64,000 nucleotides of DNA from JBDLRH01 sp039800165 (GCA_039800165.1 JBDLRH010000027.1:11385-75384); one strand, 5' to 3'; positions 36,300-44,067 are shown, counted from the first letter of the stretch. The notes: generated from the sequence alone by a model not told the origin. Translations and numbers: made by a program.

Positions 36300-36482
36300 A
36301 TGACGACGCAGAAAACCGTGAAGGTGCAGCTGGTGCGCAGCCCCATCGGCACCAAGGAATCGCATCGCGCCACCGTGCGCGGCCTGGGCCTGCGCAAGCT
36401 CAACAGCATGAGCGAGCTGCAGGACACGCCCGCCGTGCGCGGAATGATCAACAAGGTCAGCTACCTGGTCAAAGTGCTCTGA
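36300..36482 (+). CDS. rpmD: 50S ribosomal protein L30 (uL30)
   Basis: 60 residues, typical for L30: TVKVQLVRSPIGTKESHRATVRGLGLRKLNSMSELQDTPAVRGMINKVSYLVKVL is the family core throughout. GGGAGCAGCC precedes the ATG, 14 bases after rpsE. Confidence 0.97.
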   Translation: MTTQKTVKVQLVRSPIGTKESHRATVRGLGLRKLNSMSELQDTPAVRGMINKVSYLVKVL

Positions 36483-36507
36483 TTGCAGGGCCACAAAGGG
36501 ACTGAAG

Positions 36508-36939
36508 ATGGAACTCAATTCGATCAAGCCGGCTGACGGTGCCAAGCGCGCACGCCGCCGCGTGGGCCGTGGCATCGGCTCGGGCCTGGGCAAGACCGCA
36601 GGTCGCGGCCACAAGGGCCAGAAGTCGCGTTCGGGCGGCTACCACAAGGTGGGCTTCGAAGGCGGCCAGATGCCGCTGCAGCGGCGCCTGCCCAAGCGCG
36701 GCTTCAAGTCGGCCTCGCTGAAGTTCAACGCCGAAGTCACGCTGACCGCACTCGAGCGCCTGGGCGCTGCCGAAGTCGACCTGCTGACGCTCAAGCAGGC
36801 GGGCCTGGTGGGTGAACTGGCCAAGGTGGTCAAGGTGATCAAGTCCGGCGAGATCAAGCGCGCGGTCAAGCTCAACGGCATCGGTGCGACTGCCGGTGCC
36901 AAGGCAGCCATCGAGGCGGCCGGCGGCAGCGTGGCCTGA
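36508..36939 (+). CDS. rplO: 50S ribosomal protein L15 (uL15)
   Basis: 143 residues. N-terminal extension characteristic of L15: MELNSIKPADGAKRARRRVGRGIGSGLGKTAGRGHKGQKSR, which threads into 23S rRNA. The C-terminal domain ends IKRAVKLNGIGATAGAKAAIEAAGGSVA. A late assembly protein; secY follows 32 bases later, as in most spc operons. Confidence 0.98.
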   Translation: MELNSIKPADGAKRARRRVGRGIGSGLGKTAGRGHKGQKSRSGGYHKVGFEGGQMPLQRRLPKRGFKSASLKFNAEVTLTALERLGAAEVDLLTLKQAGLVGELAKVVKVIKSGEIKRAVKLNGIGATAGAKAAIEAAGGSVA

Positions 36940-36971
36940 TCGGCCTGCAGGACTGAACAAGGACGATTTCG

Positions 36972-38282
36972 GTGGCCACCAGCGCAGCCCAGATTGCAAA
37001 GACCGGCAAGTTCGGCGACCTGCGTCGCCGGCTGGTCTTTCTGCTGCTTGCGCTCGTCGTCTACCGCATCGGCGCACACATTCCCGTGCCCGGCATCGAC
37101 CCGGACCAGTTGCAGCAGCTGTTCAAGAGCCAGGAAGGCGGCATCCTGAACCTGTTCAACATGTTTTCGGGCGGGGCGCTGTCGCGCTTCACCGTGTTTG
37201 CGCTGGGAATCATGCCCTACATCAGCGCGTCCATCATCATGCAGCTGCTCACCTACGTGGTGCCCACGTTCGAGCAGCTCAAGAAGGAAGGCGAAGCCGG
37301 TCGCCGCAAGATCACCCAGTACACCCGTTACGGGACGCTGGGTCTGGCCATCTTCCAGTCACTGGGCATTGCCGTGGCGCTGGAAAGCTCTGCCGGTCTG
37401 GTGCTGAACCCGGGCTTTGGTTTTCGCATGACCGCCGTGGTCAGCCTGACCGCCGGCACCATGTTCCTGATGTGGCTGGGTGAGCAGATCACCGAGCGTG
37501 GCCTGGGCAACGGCATCTCGATCCTGATCTTCGCCGGCATCGCTGCTGGTCTGCCCAATGCGATTGGCGGCCTGCTCGAGCTGGTGCGCACCGGTGCGAT
37601 GAGCATCCTGGTGTCGATCTTCATCGTGGCGCTGGTGGGCCTGGTGACCTGGTTCGTGGTGTTCGTCGAGCGCGGCCAGCGCAAGATCCTGGTCAACTAT
37701 GCGCGCCGCCAGGTGGGCAACAAGGTGTACGGCGGTCAATCGTCGCACCTGCCGCTCAAGCTCAACATGGCCGGCGTGATTCCGCCGATCTTTGCCTCGT
37801 CCATCATCCTGCTGCCGGCCACCGTGGTGGGCTGGTTCAGCGCGGGCGAGTCGATGGTGTGGCTCAAGGACATCGCGGGCACGCTTACCCCGGGCCAGCC
37901 GATCTACGTGCTGCTGTATGCGGCAGCCATCGTTTTCTTCTGCTTCTTCTACACGGCGCTGGTCTTCAACAGCCGCGAGACCGCCGACAACCTGAAGAAG
38001 AGCGGAGCCTTCATTCCGGGCATCCGGCCGGGCGACCAGACCGCACGCTACATTGACCGCATCCTGTTGCGCCTGACGGCGGTGGGTGCGGTGTACATCA
38101 CCGTGGTGTGCCTGCTGCCGGAGTTCCTGATCCTGAAATACAACGTGCCGTTCTACTTCGGTGGAACGTCGCTGCTGATCATTGTGGTGGTGACCATGGA
38201 CTTCATGGCCCAGGTGCAGAACTACATGATGTCCCAGCAATACGAGTCCCTGTTGAAGAAAGCGAATTTCAAGGCTTCCTGA
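36972..38282 (+). CDS. secY: Sec translocon subunit SecY
   Basis: 436-residue inner-membrane channel of the Sec translocase with ten hydrophobic helices. The first cytosolic part is QIAKTGKFGDLRRRLVFLLLALVVYRIGAHIPVPGID, and the plug/second helix follows in GILNLFNMFSGGALSRF. The later signatures are KITQYTRYGTLGLAIFQS and the C-terminal IRPGDQTARYIDRIL. It starts with GTG 36972, preceded by AAGGA. Its place between rplO and infA is usual for betaproteobacteria. Confidence 0.98.
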   Translation: MATSAAQIAKTGKFGDLRRRLVFLLLALVVYRIGAHIPVPGIDPDQLQQLFKSQEGGILNLFNMFSGGALSRFTVFALGIMPYISASIIMQLLTYVVPTFEQLKKEGEAGRRKITQYTRYGTLGLAIFQSLGIAVALESSAGLVLNPGFGFRMTAVVSLTAGTMFLMWLGEQITERGLGNGISILIFAGIAAGLPNAIGGLLELVRTGAMSILVSIFIVALVGLVTWFVVFVERGQRKILVNYARRQVGNKVYGGQSSHLPLKLNMAGVIPPIFASSIILLPATVVGWFSAGESMVWLKDIAGTLTPGQPIYVLLYAAAIVFFCFFYTALVFNSRETADNLKKSGAFIPGIRPGDQTARYIDRILLRLTAVGAVYITVVCLLPEFLILKYNVPFYFGGTSLLIIVVVTMDFMAQVQNYMMSQQYESLLKKANFKAS

Positions 38283-38293
38283 ACGGCGGCGAG

Positions 38294-38512
38294 ATGGCGA
38301 AGGACGATGTCATCCAGATGCAGGGTGAGGTGGTCGAAAACCTGCCCAACGCGACCTTCCGCGTGAAGCTGGAAAACGGCCATGTGGTGCTGGGACATAT
38401 ATCGGGAAAGATGCGGATGCACTACATCCGCATCCTCCCAGGCGACAAGGTCACGGTGGAATTGACGCCTTACGACCTGACGCGGGCACGGATCGTGTTC
38501 CGCGCGAAGTAG
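38294..38512 (+). CDS. infA: Translation initiation factor IF-1
   Basis: 72 residues, OB fold: MAKDDVIQMQGEVVENLPNATFRVKLENGHVVLGHISGKMR and RILPGDKVTVELTPYDLTRARIVFR. IF-1 occupies the ribosomal A site during initiation. ATG 38294 was chosen from the conserved N-terminus; it is eleven bases after secY with a GGCGGCGAG lead. Confidence 0.98.
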   Translation: MAKDDVIQMQGEVVENLPNATFRVKLENGHVVLGHISGKMRMHYIRILPGDKVTVELTPYDLTRARIVFRAK

Positions 38513-38554
38513 GTAAGGACGCCTCTCGGGGCAACAGATTTTTTGGAGAGCGAC

Positions 38555-38668
38555 ATGAGAGTTTCGGCTTCGGTCAAGAAAATTTGCCGCAACTGCAAGA
38601 TCATCCGCCGCAAGGGCGTGGTGCGGGTCATCTGCACCGATCCGCGCCACAAGCAGCGCCAGGGCTGA
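38555..38668 (+). CDS. rpmJ: 50S ribosomal protein L36 (bL36), zinc-binding form
   Basis: A 37-residue protein, MRVSASVKKICRNCKIIRR..., ending DPRHKQRQG. Three Cys and one His (CRNC, then IC, then H) give the zinc-ribbon form of L36. TTGGAGAG precedes the ATG by four bases. Short, but its position between infA and rpsM and its full family match make it certain. Confidence 0.97.
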   Translation: MRVSASVKKICRNCKIIRRKGVVRVICTDPRHKQRQG

Positions 38669-38693
38669 TCGCACGAGTTATCAGAGGACAAAC

Positions 38694-39059
38694 ATGGCAC
38701 GTATCGCTGGCATCAACATTCCGCCGCATCAGCACGCCGAGATCGGCCTGACGGCCATCTTCGGCATCGGCCGCACGCGCGCCCGCAAGATCTGCGTGGC
38801 CTGCGGCATCGCCTTCTCCAAGAAGGTGAAGGACCTGACCGACGCCGATCTCGAGAAAATCCGCGACCAGATCGCCCAGTTCACCATCGAAGGTGACCTG
38901 CGCCGCGAGACGACCATGAACATCAAGCGCTTGATGGACATCGGTTGCTACCGTGGTTTCCGTCATCGCCGTGGCCTGCCGATGCGCGGCCAGCGCACGC
39001 GTACCAACGCGCGCACCCGCAAGGGCCCGAAAAAGGGTGCTCAGGCGCTGAAGAAATAA
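38694..39059 (+). CDS. rpsM: 30S ribosomal protein S13 (uS13)
   Basis: 121 residues: MARIAGINIPPHQHAEIGLTAIFGIGRTRARKIC, then the helix-two-turn-helix and the basic tail THARTRKGPKKGAQALKK-type (TNARTRKGPKKGAQALKK) that reaches tRNA in the P site. S13 forms bridges with L5 in the 50S. AGAGGAC precedes the ATG. In E. coli the leader of this gene is the S4 autoregulatory site; only 25 bases separate it from rpmJ here. Confidence 0.98.
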   Translation: MARIAGINIPPHQHAEIGLTAIFGIGRTRARKICVACGIAFSKKVKDLTDADLEKIRDQIAQFTIEGDLRRETTMNIKRLMDIGCYRGFRHRRGLPMRGQRTRTNARTRKGPKKGAQALKK

Positions 39060-39077
39060 TCGCAAGAGAGAACCGAC

Positions 39078-39482
39078 ATGGCCAAAGCTCCCGCCAGCAA
39101 CGCCGCGCAACGCGTGCGCAAGAAGGTCCGCAAGAACGTTGCGGACGGCATCGCGCACGTGCACGCGTCGTTCAACAACACCATCATCACCATCACCGAC
39201 CGCCAAGGCAACGCACTGTCGTGGGCGTCGTCGGGTGGCCAGGGCTTCAAGGGCTCGCGCAAGTCCACGCCGTTCGCAGCCCAGGTGGCTTCGGAAGTGG
39301 CGGGCCGCGCTGCCATCGAGCAGGGCATCAAGAACCTCGACGTCGAGATCAAGGGCCCCGGCCCGGGTCGCGAGTCGTCGGTGCGTGCGCTGGCCGCGCT
39401 GGGCATCCGCATCACGTCGATCTCTGACGTGACGCCGGTGCCGCACAACGGCTGCCGCCCGCAAAAGCGCCGTCGCATCTGA
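39078..39482 (+). CDS. rpsK: 30S ribosomal protein S11 (uS11)
   Basis: 134 residues, platform protein of the 30S. Conserved core VRKNVADGIAHVHASFNNTIITITDRQGNALSWASSGGQGFKGSRKSTPFAAQVA and ending DVTPVPHNGCRPQKRRRI. Starts 18 bases after rpsM with an AGAGAGAAC lead. Confidence 0.98.
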   Translation: MAKAPASNAAQRVRKKVRKNVADGIAHVHASFNNTIITITDRQGNALSWASSGGQGFKGSRKSTPFAAQVASEVAGRAAIEQGIKNLDVEIKGPGPGRESSVRALAALGIRITSISDVTPVPHNGCRPQKRRRI

Positions 39483-39504
39483 TCCGTTTTTCGTCAAGCC
39501 CACC

Positions 39505-39548
39505 GCCATCGGCCGCAGGCTGATGGCTCCCGCAGCAACAGGCTGCGG
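39505..39548 (+). promoter_or_regulatory. Two tandem hairpins between rpsK and rpsD
   Basis: Hairpin one pairs 39505-39514 (GCCATCGGCC) with 39518-39527 across a GCA loop: ten pairs, one of them G-T. Hairpin two pairs CCGCAGC (39530-39536) with GCTGCGG (39542-39548) around a five-base loop. They end 23 bases before the rpsD GTG start. No T tract follows. They may separate translation of rpsD or bind S4; in other bacteria S4 controls its own operon. Confidence 0.55.
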
Positions 39549-39571
39549 CAGTTGAATCAAAGGAAAGTCAA

Positions 39572-40195
39572 GTGGCACGTTACCTCGGCCCCAAGGCCAA
39601 ACTCTCACGCCGTGAAGGCACCGACCTGTTCCTGAAGAGCGCGCGCCGCTCGATCAGCGACAAGGCCAAGTTCGAATCCAAGCCCGGCCAGCACGGCCGC
39701 ACCTCGGGCCAGCGCACCTCCGACTTCGGCGTGCAGCTGCGCGAGAAGCAGAAGGTCAAGCGCATGTACGGCGTGCTCGAGCGCCAGTTCCGCCGCTACT
39801 TCGAGGAAGCCGACCGCCGCAAGGGCAACACCGGCGCCAACCTGCTGTTCCTGCTCGAGTCGCGCCTGGACAACGTCGTCTATCGCATGGGCTTCGGCTC
39901 GACCCGCGCCGAGGCGCGCCAGCTGGTGTCGCACAAGGCGATCACCGTCAACGGCCAGCCGGTCAACATTCCGTCGTACCTGGTGAAGGCCGGCGACGTG
40001 GTGGCCGTGCGCGAGAAGTCCAAGAAGCAGGGCCGCATCCTCGAGGCGCTGCAACTGGCCCAGCAAGTGGGCCTGCCGGGCTGGGTCGAGGTCAACGCCG
40101 ACAAGGCCGAGGGCACCTTCAAGAAAGTGCCTGACCGCGACGAGTTCGGTGCCGACATCAACGAATCGCTGATCGTCGAACTGTATTCACGCTGA
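39572..40195 (+). CDS. rpsD: 30S ribosomal protein S4 (uS4)
   Basis: 207 residues from GTG 39572, with AAAGGAAAG before it. Opening MARYLGPKAKLSRREGTDLFL; the S4 RNA-binding domain has RLDNVVYRMGFGSTRAEARQLVSHKAITVNG. S4 nucleates 30S assembly at the five-way junction of 16S rRNA. It is the non-zinc form. Confidence 0.98.
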   Translation: MARYLGPKAKLSRREGTDLFLKSARRSISDKAKFESKPGQHGRTSGQRTSDFGVQLREKQKVKRMYGVLERQFRRYFEEADRRKGNTGANLLFLLESRLDNVVYRMGFGSTRAEARQLVSHKAITVNGQPVNIPSYLVKAGDVVAVREKSKKQGRILEALQLAQQVGLPGWVEVNADKAEGTFKKVPDRDEFGADINESLIVELYSR

Positions 40196-40202
40196 TGCGC
40201 CG

Positions 40203-40259
40203 GGGCGCCGCGCGCCCGCTGTTTTTTCGCTCCCCTGCCGCAGGGCACTGTGCCAGGGG
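40203..40259 (+). promoter_or_regulatory. Two stem-loops between rpsD and rpoA, the first with a T6 tract
   Basis: GGGCGC/GCGCCC (40203-40208, 40212-40217), then T6 at 40222-40227. Next CCCCTG/CAGGGG (40232-40237, 40254-40259) with an inner GCA/TGC pairing. The first has the look of a weak or attenuating terminator; the T run starts four bases past the stem. It could lower rpoA relative to the ribosomal proteins. Confidence 0.5.
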
Positions 40260-40313
40260 TTCTTCACCAGCCTTACCGGTGTAACGAGCCGGGGGTATTG
40301 AGAGGAAGACCGA

Positions 40314-41303
40314 ATGCAAACCCAACTGCTGAAGCCCAAGTCCATCAATGTGGAGCCGCTGGCGCCCAACCGCGCCAAGGTCACCCTCGAGCCGTTCGAG
40401 CGCGGCTACGGCCACACCCTGGGCAACGCCCTGCGCCGTGTGCTGCTGTCGTCGATGGTCGGCTACTCGGCCACCGAAGTCACCATCGCCGGCGTGCTGC
40501 ACGAGTACTCGTCGATCGACGGCGTGCAGGAAGACGTGGTCAACATCCTGCTGAACCTCAAGGGCGTGGTGTTCAAGCTGCACAACCGCGACGAAGTCAC
40601 GCTGAGCCTGCGCAAGGACGGCGAGGGCGTGGTCACCGCAGCGGACATCCAGACGCCGCACGACGTCGAGATCATCAACCCGGGCCACGTGATCGCCACG
40701 CTGTCGCAGGGCGGCAAGCTCGACATGCAGATCAAGGTCGAGAAGGGCCGCGGCTATGTGCCGGGCACCATGCGCCGCTTCGGCGACGAGCCGACCAAGA
40801 GCATCGGCCGCATTGTGCTGGACGCATCGTTCTCGCCGGTCAAGCGCGTGAGCTACGCCGTCGAGAACGCGCGCGTGGAGCAGCGTACCGACCTCGACAA
40901 GCTGGTCATGGAGATCGAGACCAACGGCGCGATCAGCGCCGAAGACGCGGTGCGTGCGTCGGCCAAGATCCTGGTCGAGCAGCTCGCGGTGTTCGCGCAA
41001 CTCGAGGGCGCCGAACTCGCCGCCTTCGAGTCGCCCACGCCGCGCAGCGCGCAGCAGTTCGACCCGATCCTGCTGCGTCCGGTCGATGAGCTCGAGCTCA
41101 CCGTGCGCTCGGCCAACTGCCTGAAGGCCGAAAACATCTACTACATCGGTGACCTGATCCAGCGCACCGAGAACGAGCTGCTGAAGACCCCGAACCTGGG
41201 TCGCAAGTCGCTCAACGAGATCAAGGAAGTCCTGGCTTCCCGCGGTCTCACGCTGGGCATGAAGCTCGAGAGCTGGCCGCCGGCCGGCCTCGAGAAGCGT
41301 TGA
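40314..41303 (+). CDS. rpoA: RNA polymerase alpha subunit
   Basis: 329 residues. The N-terminal dimerisation domain starts LLKPKSINVEPLAPNRAKVTLEPFERGYGHTLGNALRRVLLSSMVGYSATEV. The flexible linker follows about residue 235. The C-terminal domain that binds UP elements and activators has SANCLKAENIYYIGDLIQRTENELLKTPNLGRKSLNEIKEVLASRGLTLGM. AGAGGAAG precedes the ATG. Placed between rpsD and rplQ as in other bacteria. Confidence 0.99.
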   Translation: MQTQLLKPKSINVEPLAPNRAKVTLEPFERGYGHTLGNALRRVLLSSMVGYSATEVTIAGVLHEYSSIDGVQEDVVNILLNLKGVVFKLHNRDEVTLSLRKDGEGVVTAADIQTPHDVEIINPGHVIATLSQGGKLDMQIKVEKGRGYVPGTMRRFGDEPTKSIGRIVLDASFSPVKRVSYAVENARVEQRTDLDKLVMEIETNGAISAEDAVRASAKILVEQLAVFAQLEGAELAAFESPTPRSAQQFDPILLRPVDELELTVRSANCLKAENIYYIGDLIQRTENELLKTPNLGRKSLNEIKEVLASRGLTLGMKLESWPPAGLEKR

Positions 41304-41369
41304 TCAACCATTGAGTGCAACGGGCAGTACCTGATACGGCTGCCTGATCGATAAGGAAAGGAAAGCACC

Positions 41370-41771
41370 ATGCGTCACGGACACGGACTTCGGAAACTCA
41401 ACCGCACCAGCGAGCATCGCCTGGCGATGCTTCGCAACATGATGAACTCGCTGATCGAGCACGAGGTCATCAAGACCACGCTGCCCAAGGCCAAGGAACT
41501 GCGTCGCGTCGTCGAGCCGATGATCACGCTGGGCAAGGAGCCGACGCTGGCCAACAAACGCCTGGCGTTTGACCGCCTGCGCAACCGCGACAACGTCTCC
41601 AAGCTGTTTGGCGAACTCGGCCCGCGCTACAAGGCGCGCCCGGGCGGCTACACCCGCATCCTGAAAATGGGCTTCCGCGTGGGCGACAACGCCCCCATGG
41701 CGCTGGTGGAGCTGGTGGACCGCCCCGAGCCGCAGGAAGCGGCCGCCGAAGGCGCGAAGGCTGCCGAGTAA
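41370..41771 (+). CDS. rplQ: 50S ribosomal protein L17 (bL17)
   Basis: 133 residues: MRHGHGLRKLNRTSEHRLAMLRNMMNSLIEHEVIKTTLPKAKELR is the L17 signature, with a variable acidic/Ala tail (QEAAAEGAKAAE). Last protein gene of the block. AAGGAAAGG gives a strong ribosome-binding site. Its stop codon lies within the region of a TACAAT -10-like box (41774-41779) for the tRNA. Confidence 0.98.
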   Translation: MRHGHGLRKLNRTSEHRLAMLRNMMNSLIEHEVIKTTLPKAKELRRVVEPMITLGKEPTLANKRLAFDRLRNRDNVSKLFGELGPRYKARPGGYTRILKMGFRVGDNAPMALVELVDRPEPQEAAAEGAKAAE

Positions 41772-41790
41772 GCTACAATCTTTGATTTGC

Positions 41791-41867
<77 letters not shown>

Positions 41868-41893
41868 ACATCCCGTGCATCCGCATGGGCCAC

Positions 41894-41936
41894 AAAACCC
41901 GCCAAATCGCTCGCCGATTCGGCGGGTTTTGCTTTT
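41894..41936 (+). terminator. Rho-independent terminator after tRNA-fMet
   Basis: Stem AAAACCCGCC (41894-41903) / GGCGGGTTTT (41921-41930). An inner stem AATCG/CGATT extends it past one mismatch, and T5 (41933-41937) follows closely. It closes the spc-alpha-tRNA transcription unit. Confidence 0.85.
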
Positions 41937-42031
41937 TGGCGTTCTGCAACGACAATGCGGGGTGGGAGAGGCCCGCGTCTGTCGCTCCAAGCCGGCTGAG
42001 GTCAGGGCCGCTGTTGCAGACGCCCCGAGAT

Positions 42032-42054
42032 GTTGGTAACATTATGTAACCAAC
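42032..42054. promoter_or_regulatory. 23-bp palindrome before an unrecognised gene
   Basis: Arms GTTGGT (42032-42037) and ACCAAC (42049-42054), inner arms ACAT and ATGT, centred on a T at 42043, with a single A/A mismatch pair. It lies 15 bases before ATG 42070 in an AT-rich pocket, so a bound protein would block transcription or translation start. The symmetry fits a dimeric repressor site. Confidence 0.65.
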
Positions 42055-42069
42055 ACGGCTAGGATATTT

Positions 42070-42615
42070 ATGAGCGACTCGCCTGCCCACCTGCGCCGCA
42101 CCGAACTGCCCCCGGTGGCCGTGCGCTACTCCCCCCGACCGCTGGACGAGTACACCTGCCGCATCCGCGACTTTTCGTGCGGGCCGGCGGCCAGCATGCT
42201 GCTCAAGCGCTCCACGGCGGTGTGGAACCTTGCCTGGCTGGGCTTTGATTACGAAGCCAATTTCGAGCACCCCTTCCACAAGGACCCGGCGTACAACGTG
42301 CGGGTGTACCACTCGTCGAACTATGTGATGGCCGCACGCGCGGTGGACATCAGCGCGCTGGCGCCCGACGAAGTGAAGGTGGCGGGCATGCTGCGCTACC
42401 CGGCAGAAGAGTTCGTGGAGTGGCTGGTGGCCAGCAGCGTGTACAAGCGGCTGCCGCTGTACGAGGCCTATGGCGACGAGTGGCTGCAGACGGTGCGTCA
42501 GCGCGCCACCATCGCGCAGGGCGGCGACATGGCCACCGAACTCACGCGCTCCACACTGGCCGACATCGCCGACGTGGCGCAGGCCCAGGAGCTGCTCAAG
42601 CGCTTCATGCTCTGA
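42070..42615 (+). CDS. Unrecognised conserved-looking protein, 181 residues
   Basis: I do not recognise a family. The product is soluble, with no signal peptide or membrane helix, rich in aromatic residues in its middle (WNLAWLGFDYEANFEHPFHKDPAYNVRVYHSSNYVM), and helical at the C-terminus (DIADVAQAQELLKRFML). Start ATG 42070 is preceded by TAGGATATT, a fair ribosome-binding site, and by the 23-bp palindrome. It ends four bases before the CCA end of the convergent tRNA-Arg, leaving no room for a terminator. It sits between two tRNA genes, where insertions are common. G+C and codon choice look like the surroundings. Confidence 0.7.
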   Translation: MSDSPAHLRRTELPPVAVRYSPRPLDEYTCRIRDFSCGPAASMLLKRSTAVWNLAWLGFDYEANFEHPFHKDPAYNVRVYHSSNYVMAARAVDISALAPDEVKVAGMLRYPAEEFVEWLVASSVYKRLPLYEAYGDEWLQTVRQRATIAQGGDMATELTRSTLADIADVAQAQELLKRFML

Positions 42616-42619
42616 GGGG

Positions 42620-42695
42620 TGGCGCGGCTGGCGGGGATCGAACCCACGACCCTTGGCTTCGGAGGCCAATACTCTATCCACTGAGCTACAGCCGC
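42620..42695 (-). tRNA. tRNA-Arg (anticodon CCG)
   Basis: Read on the minus strand: acceptor GCGGCTG / CAGCCGC, D arm TAGCTCAGTGGATAGAG, anticodon loop CTCCGAA (anticodon CCG), T arm GGTTCGATCC. A G discriminator and encoded CCA (42620-42622 complement) follow. 76 bases. GATAAT on the minus strand (complement of 42706-42711) about eleven bases upstream is a likely -10 element. Confidence 0.95.
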
Positions 42696-42788
42696 GCGAC
42701 GCCGGATTATCGTCGATCGCTGCCGTAGCGAGCGCTGCACGCCCACGCTGCACGAGGCCGTTTCGCCCTTCGCACAAGGTGGCGCCGC

Positions 42789-42794
42789 TATAAT
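42789..42794 (+). promoter_or_regulatory. Consensus TATAAT -10 box for the cytochrome c5 gene
   Basis: A perfect TATAAT lies 40 bases before the ATG of the cytochrome gene, in a GC-rich gap. No good -35 hexamer is seen at 16-18 bases upstream (CCCTTC), so an activator may help. Expected start of transcription near 42801. Confidence 0.55.
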
Positions 42795-42833
42795 CGCGGG
42801 CTTTGTAGTCACGCTTGCATTTCCGAGGACGCC

Positions 42834-43391
42834 ATGAGCGACAGCGCACACGAAGAAGCCCACACCGGCCCGATCAAGACCCCCAAGCAGTTGCTGGTCG
42901 CGGTGTTTTTCTCCTTCGTGGTACCGGTGTTCGCGATCATCGGCCTGGTGTACTACGTGACCTCGGCTGCCAAGCCCTCGGGCCGTTCTGAAGCCGAAGC
43001 GCTGGCGCTGGCCGGCGTGTCGCAAGAAGCGCGCGCCAAGTCCATCGAGCAGCGCATCCAGAAGGTGGGCACCGTCGAGATCCGCGATGCCAACCGCCCG
43101 CTCAAGGGTGGCGAAGAGGTCTACAAGGCGCAGTGCGCGGCCTGCCACACCGCCGGCGTGGCGGGTGCACCCAAGCTCGGCGATGCCGGTGCCTGGAGCG
43201 CCCGCATCAAGACCGGCTATGAGGCGCTGCTGACCTCGGCGCTCAAGGGCAAGGGCGCGATGGGCGCGCAGGGCGGTGGCGATTTCGATGATGTCGAGAT
43301 CGGCCGTGCGGTGGTGCACCTCGCCAACGCCGCAGGCGCCAAGTTCGCCGAGCCGCAAAAGGCCGCCGCCGACGCCCAGGCCAAGAAGTGA
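42834..43391 (+). CDS. Membrane-anchored cytochrome c5-type monohaem protein
   Basis: 185 residues. An N-terminal membrane anchor (QLLVAVFFSFVVPVFAIIGLVYYV) is followed by a periplasmic cytochrome domain. The haem-binding site is VYKAQCAACHTAGVAGAPKLGD (CxxCH), with the distal Met probably in GKGAMGAQGGG. The domain ends with an Ala/Lys-rich tail. It is likely an electron carrier between the bc1 complex and oxidases or other reductases. A tRNA-Arg lies upstream on the opposite strand, and a hairpin terminator stands 53 bases past the stop. Confidence 0.93.
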   Translation: MSDSAHEEAHTGPIKTPKQLLVAVFFSFVVPVFAIIGLVYYVTSAAKPSGRSEAEALALAGVSQEARAKSIEQRIQKVGTVEIRDANRPLKGGEEVYKAQCAACHTAGVAGAPKLGDAGAWSARIKTGYEALLTSALKGKGAMGAQGGGDFDDVEIGRAVVHLANAAGAKFAEPQKAAADAQAKK

Positions 43392-43443
43392 TGCACACCT
43401 GAAGGCCTGTGCGCTGCATGCGGCGCAAGGCACTTCACAAGAC

Positions 43444-43466
43444 AACCGGCTCAGGCCGGTTTTTTG
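43444..43466 (+). terminator. Terminator after the cytochrome gene
   Basis: AACCGGC (43444-43450), four-base loop, GCCGGTT (43455-43461), then T5. The loop contains the complement of the stop codon of the convergent gene at 43451, so the coding end of that gene is part of the terminator. Confidence 0.85.
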
Positions 43467-44044
43467 TTGGCGCTTGCACCCATGGCGGCCGCTGTGGCGC
43501 CGGCACGCTGCGCCTGCGGGCTGCGCACATAGCCAAAGCGCTGCGGAAGATCGCTCGAGCGCGCTTCGGCCAGCGGCCACAGGCCCGACTCGATGGCCCG
43601 CGCAGCCAGGCCGACGTCCAGCGTGTGCGCCAGGCCCAGGCCGATGTCGGTGTCGAGGTACACCCGGCCCTGCTCGTCGGTCAGCGCAGCGCGCACCTGT
43701 GCCGCACGCCCGGTATGGCTGTGCACCGCCAGCGCGTCGTCGATGCGCATCACCCAGGGGGTGGCTTCCAGCTCCACATACACCCGCTGCGGGCCGTTCT
43801 GGAAGTACCACTGCCCCACATCGTCGCAGTCGTAGTTGCGGTGGATGAAGTCGATCAGCTTGTCATGACGCAGCACGGCACCCCTGCTGTCGGGCGTGCC
43901 ACCGTCGGATGCCGCAAACGGGCCGGCCGCCTGGGTGCGGTCGTCGCGCATGTACCAGTGGCCACGCGCATCCAGGCCGAGCCAGCCGTAGCAGTGCGGT
44001 ACGTTAGGCCACTTGGCCATGGCCTGGCGGACGATGTCATCCAT
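43451..44044 (-). CDS. DUF2946-like conserved protein (tentative family)
   Basis: A 197-residue soluble protein opening MDDIVRQAMAKWPNVPHCYGWLGLDARGHWYMRDD. Similar Burkholderiales proteins are, as I recall, labelled DUF2946, but I could not check this. The middle, VGQWYFQNGPQRVYVELEATPWVMR, looks like a conserved beta-rich core; the C-terminus is variable and basic. No signal peptide. Function unknown. Start ATG 44042-44044; a minus-strand terminator-like hairpin lies 33-53 bases upstream of the start, so the gene may be controlled by attenuation or have its own promoter after the T run. Confidence 0.7.
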   Translation of the reverse strand: MDDIVRQAMAKWPNVPHCYGWLGLDARGHWYMRDDRTQAAGPFAASDGGTPDSRGAVLRHDKLIDFIHRNYDCDDVGQWYFQNGPQRVYVELEATPWVMRIDDALAVHSHTGRAAQVRAALTDEQGRVYLDTDIGLGLAHTLDVGLAARAIESGLWPLAEARSSDLPQRFGYVRSPQAQRAGATAAAMGASANKKPA

Positions 44045-44067
44045 GCGGGTTGGCAGAAGCGGGCAAC

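Noticed and set aside
43466..44044. A plus-strand frame after the cytochrome gene (43409-44146)
   Set aside because: It crosses the terminator hairpin and is antisense to a better-supported gene on the minus strand.
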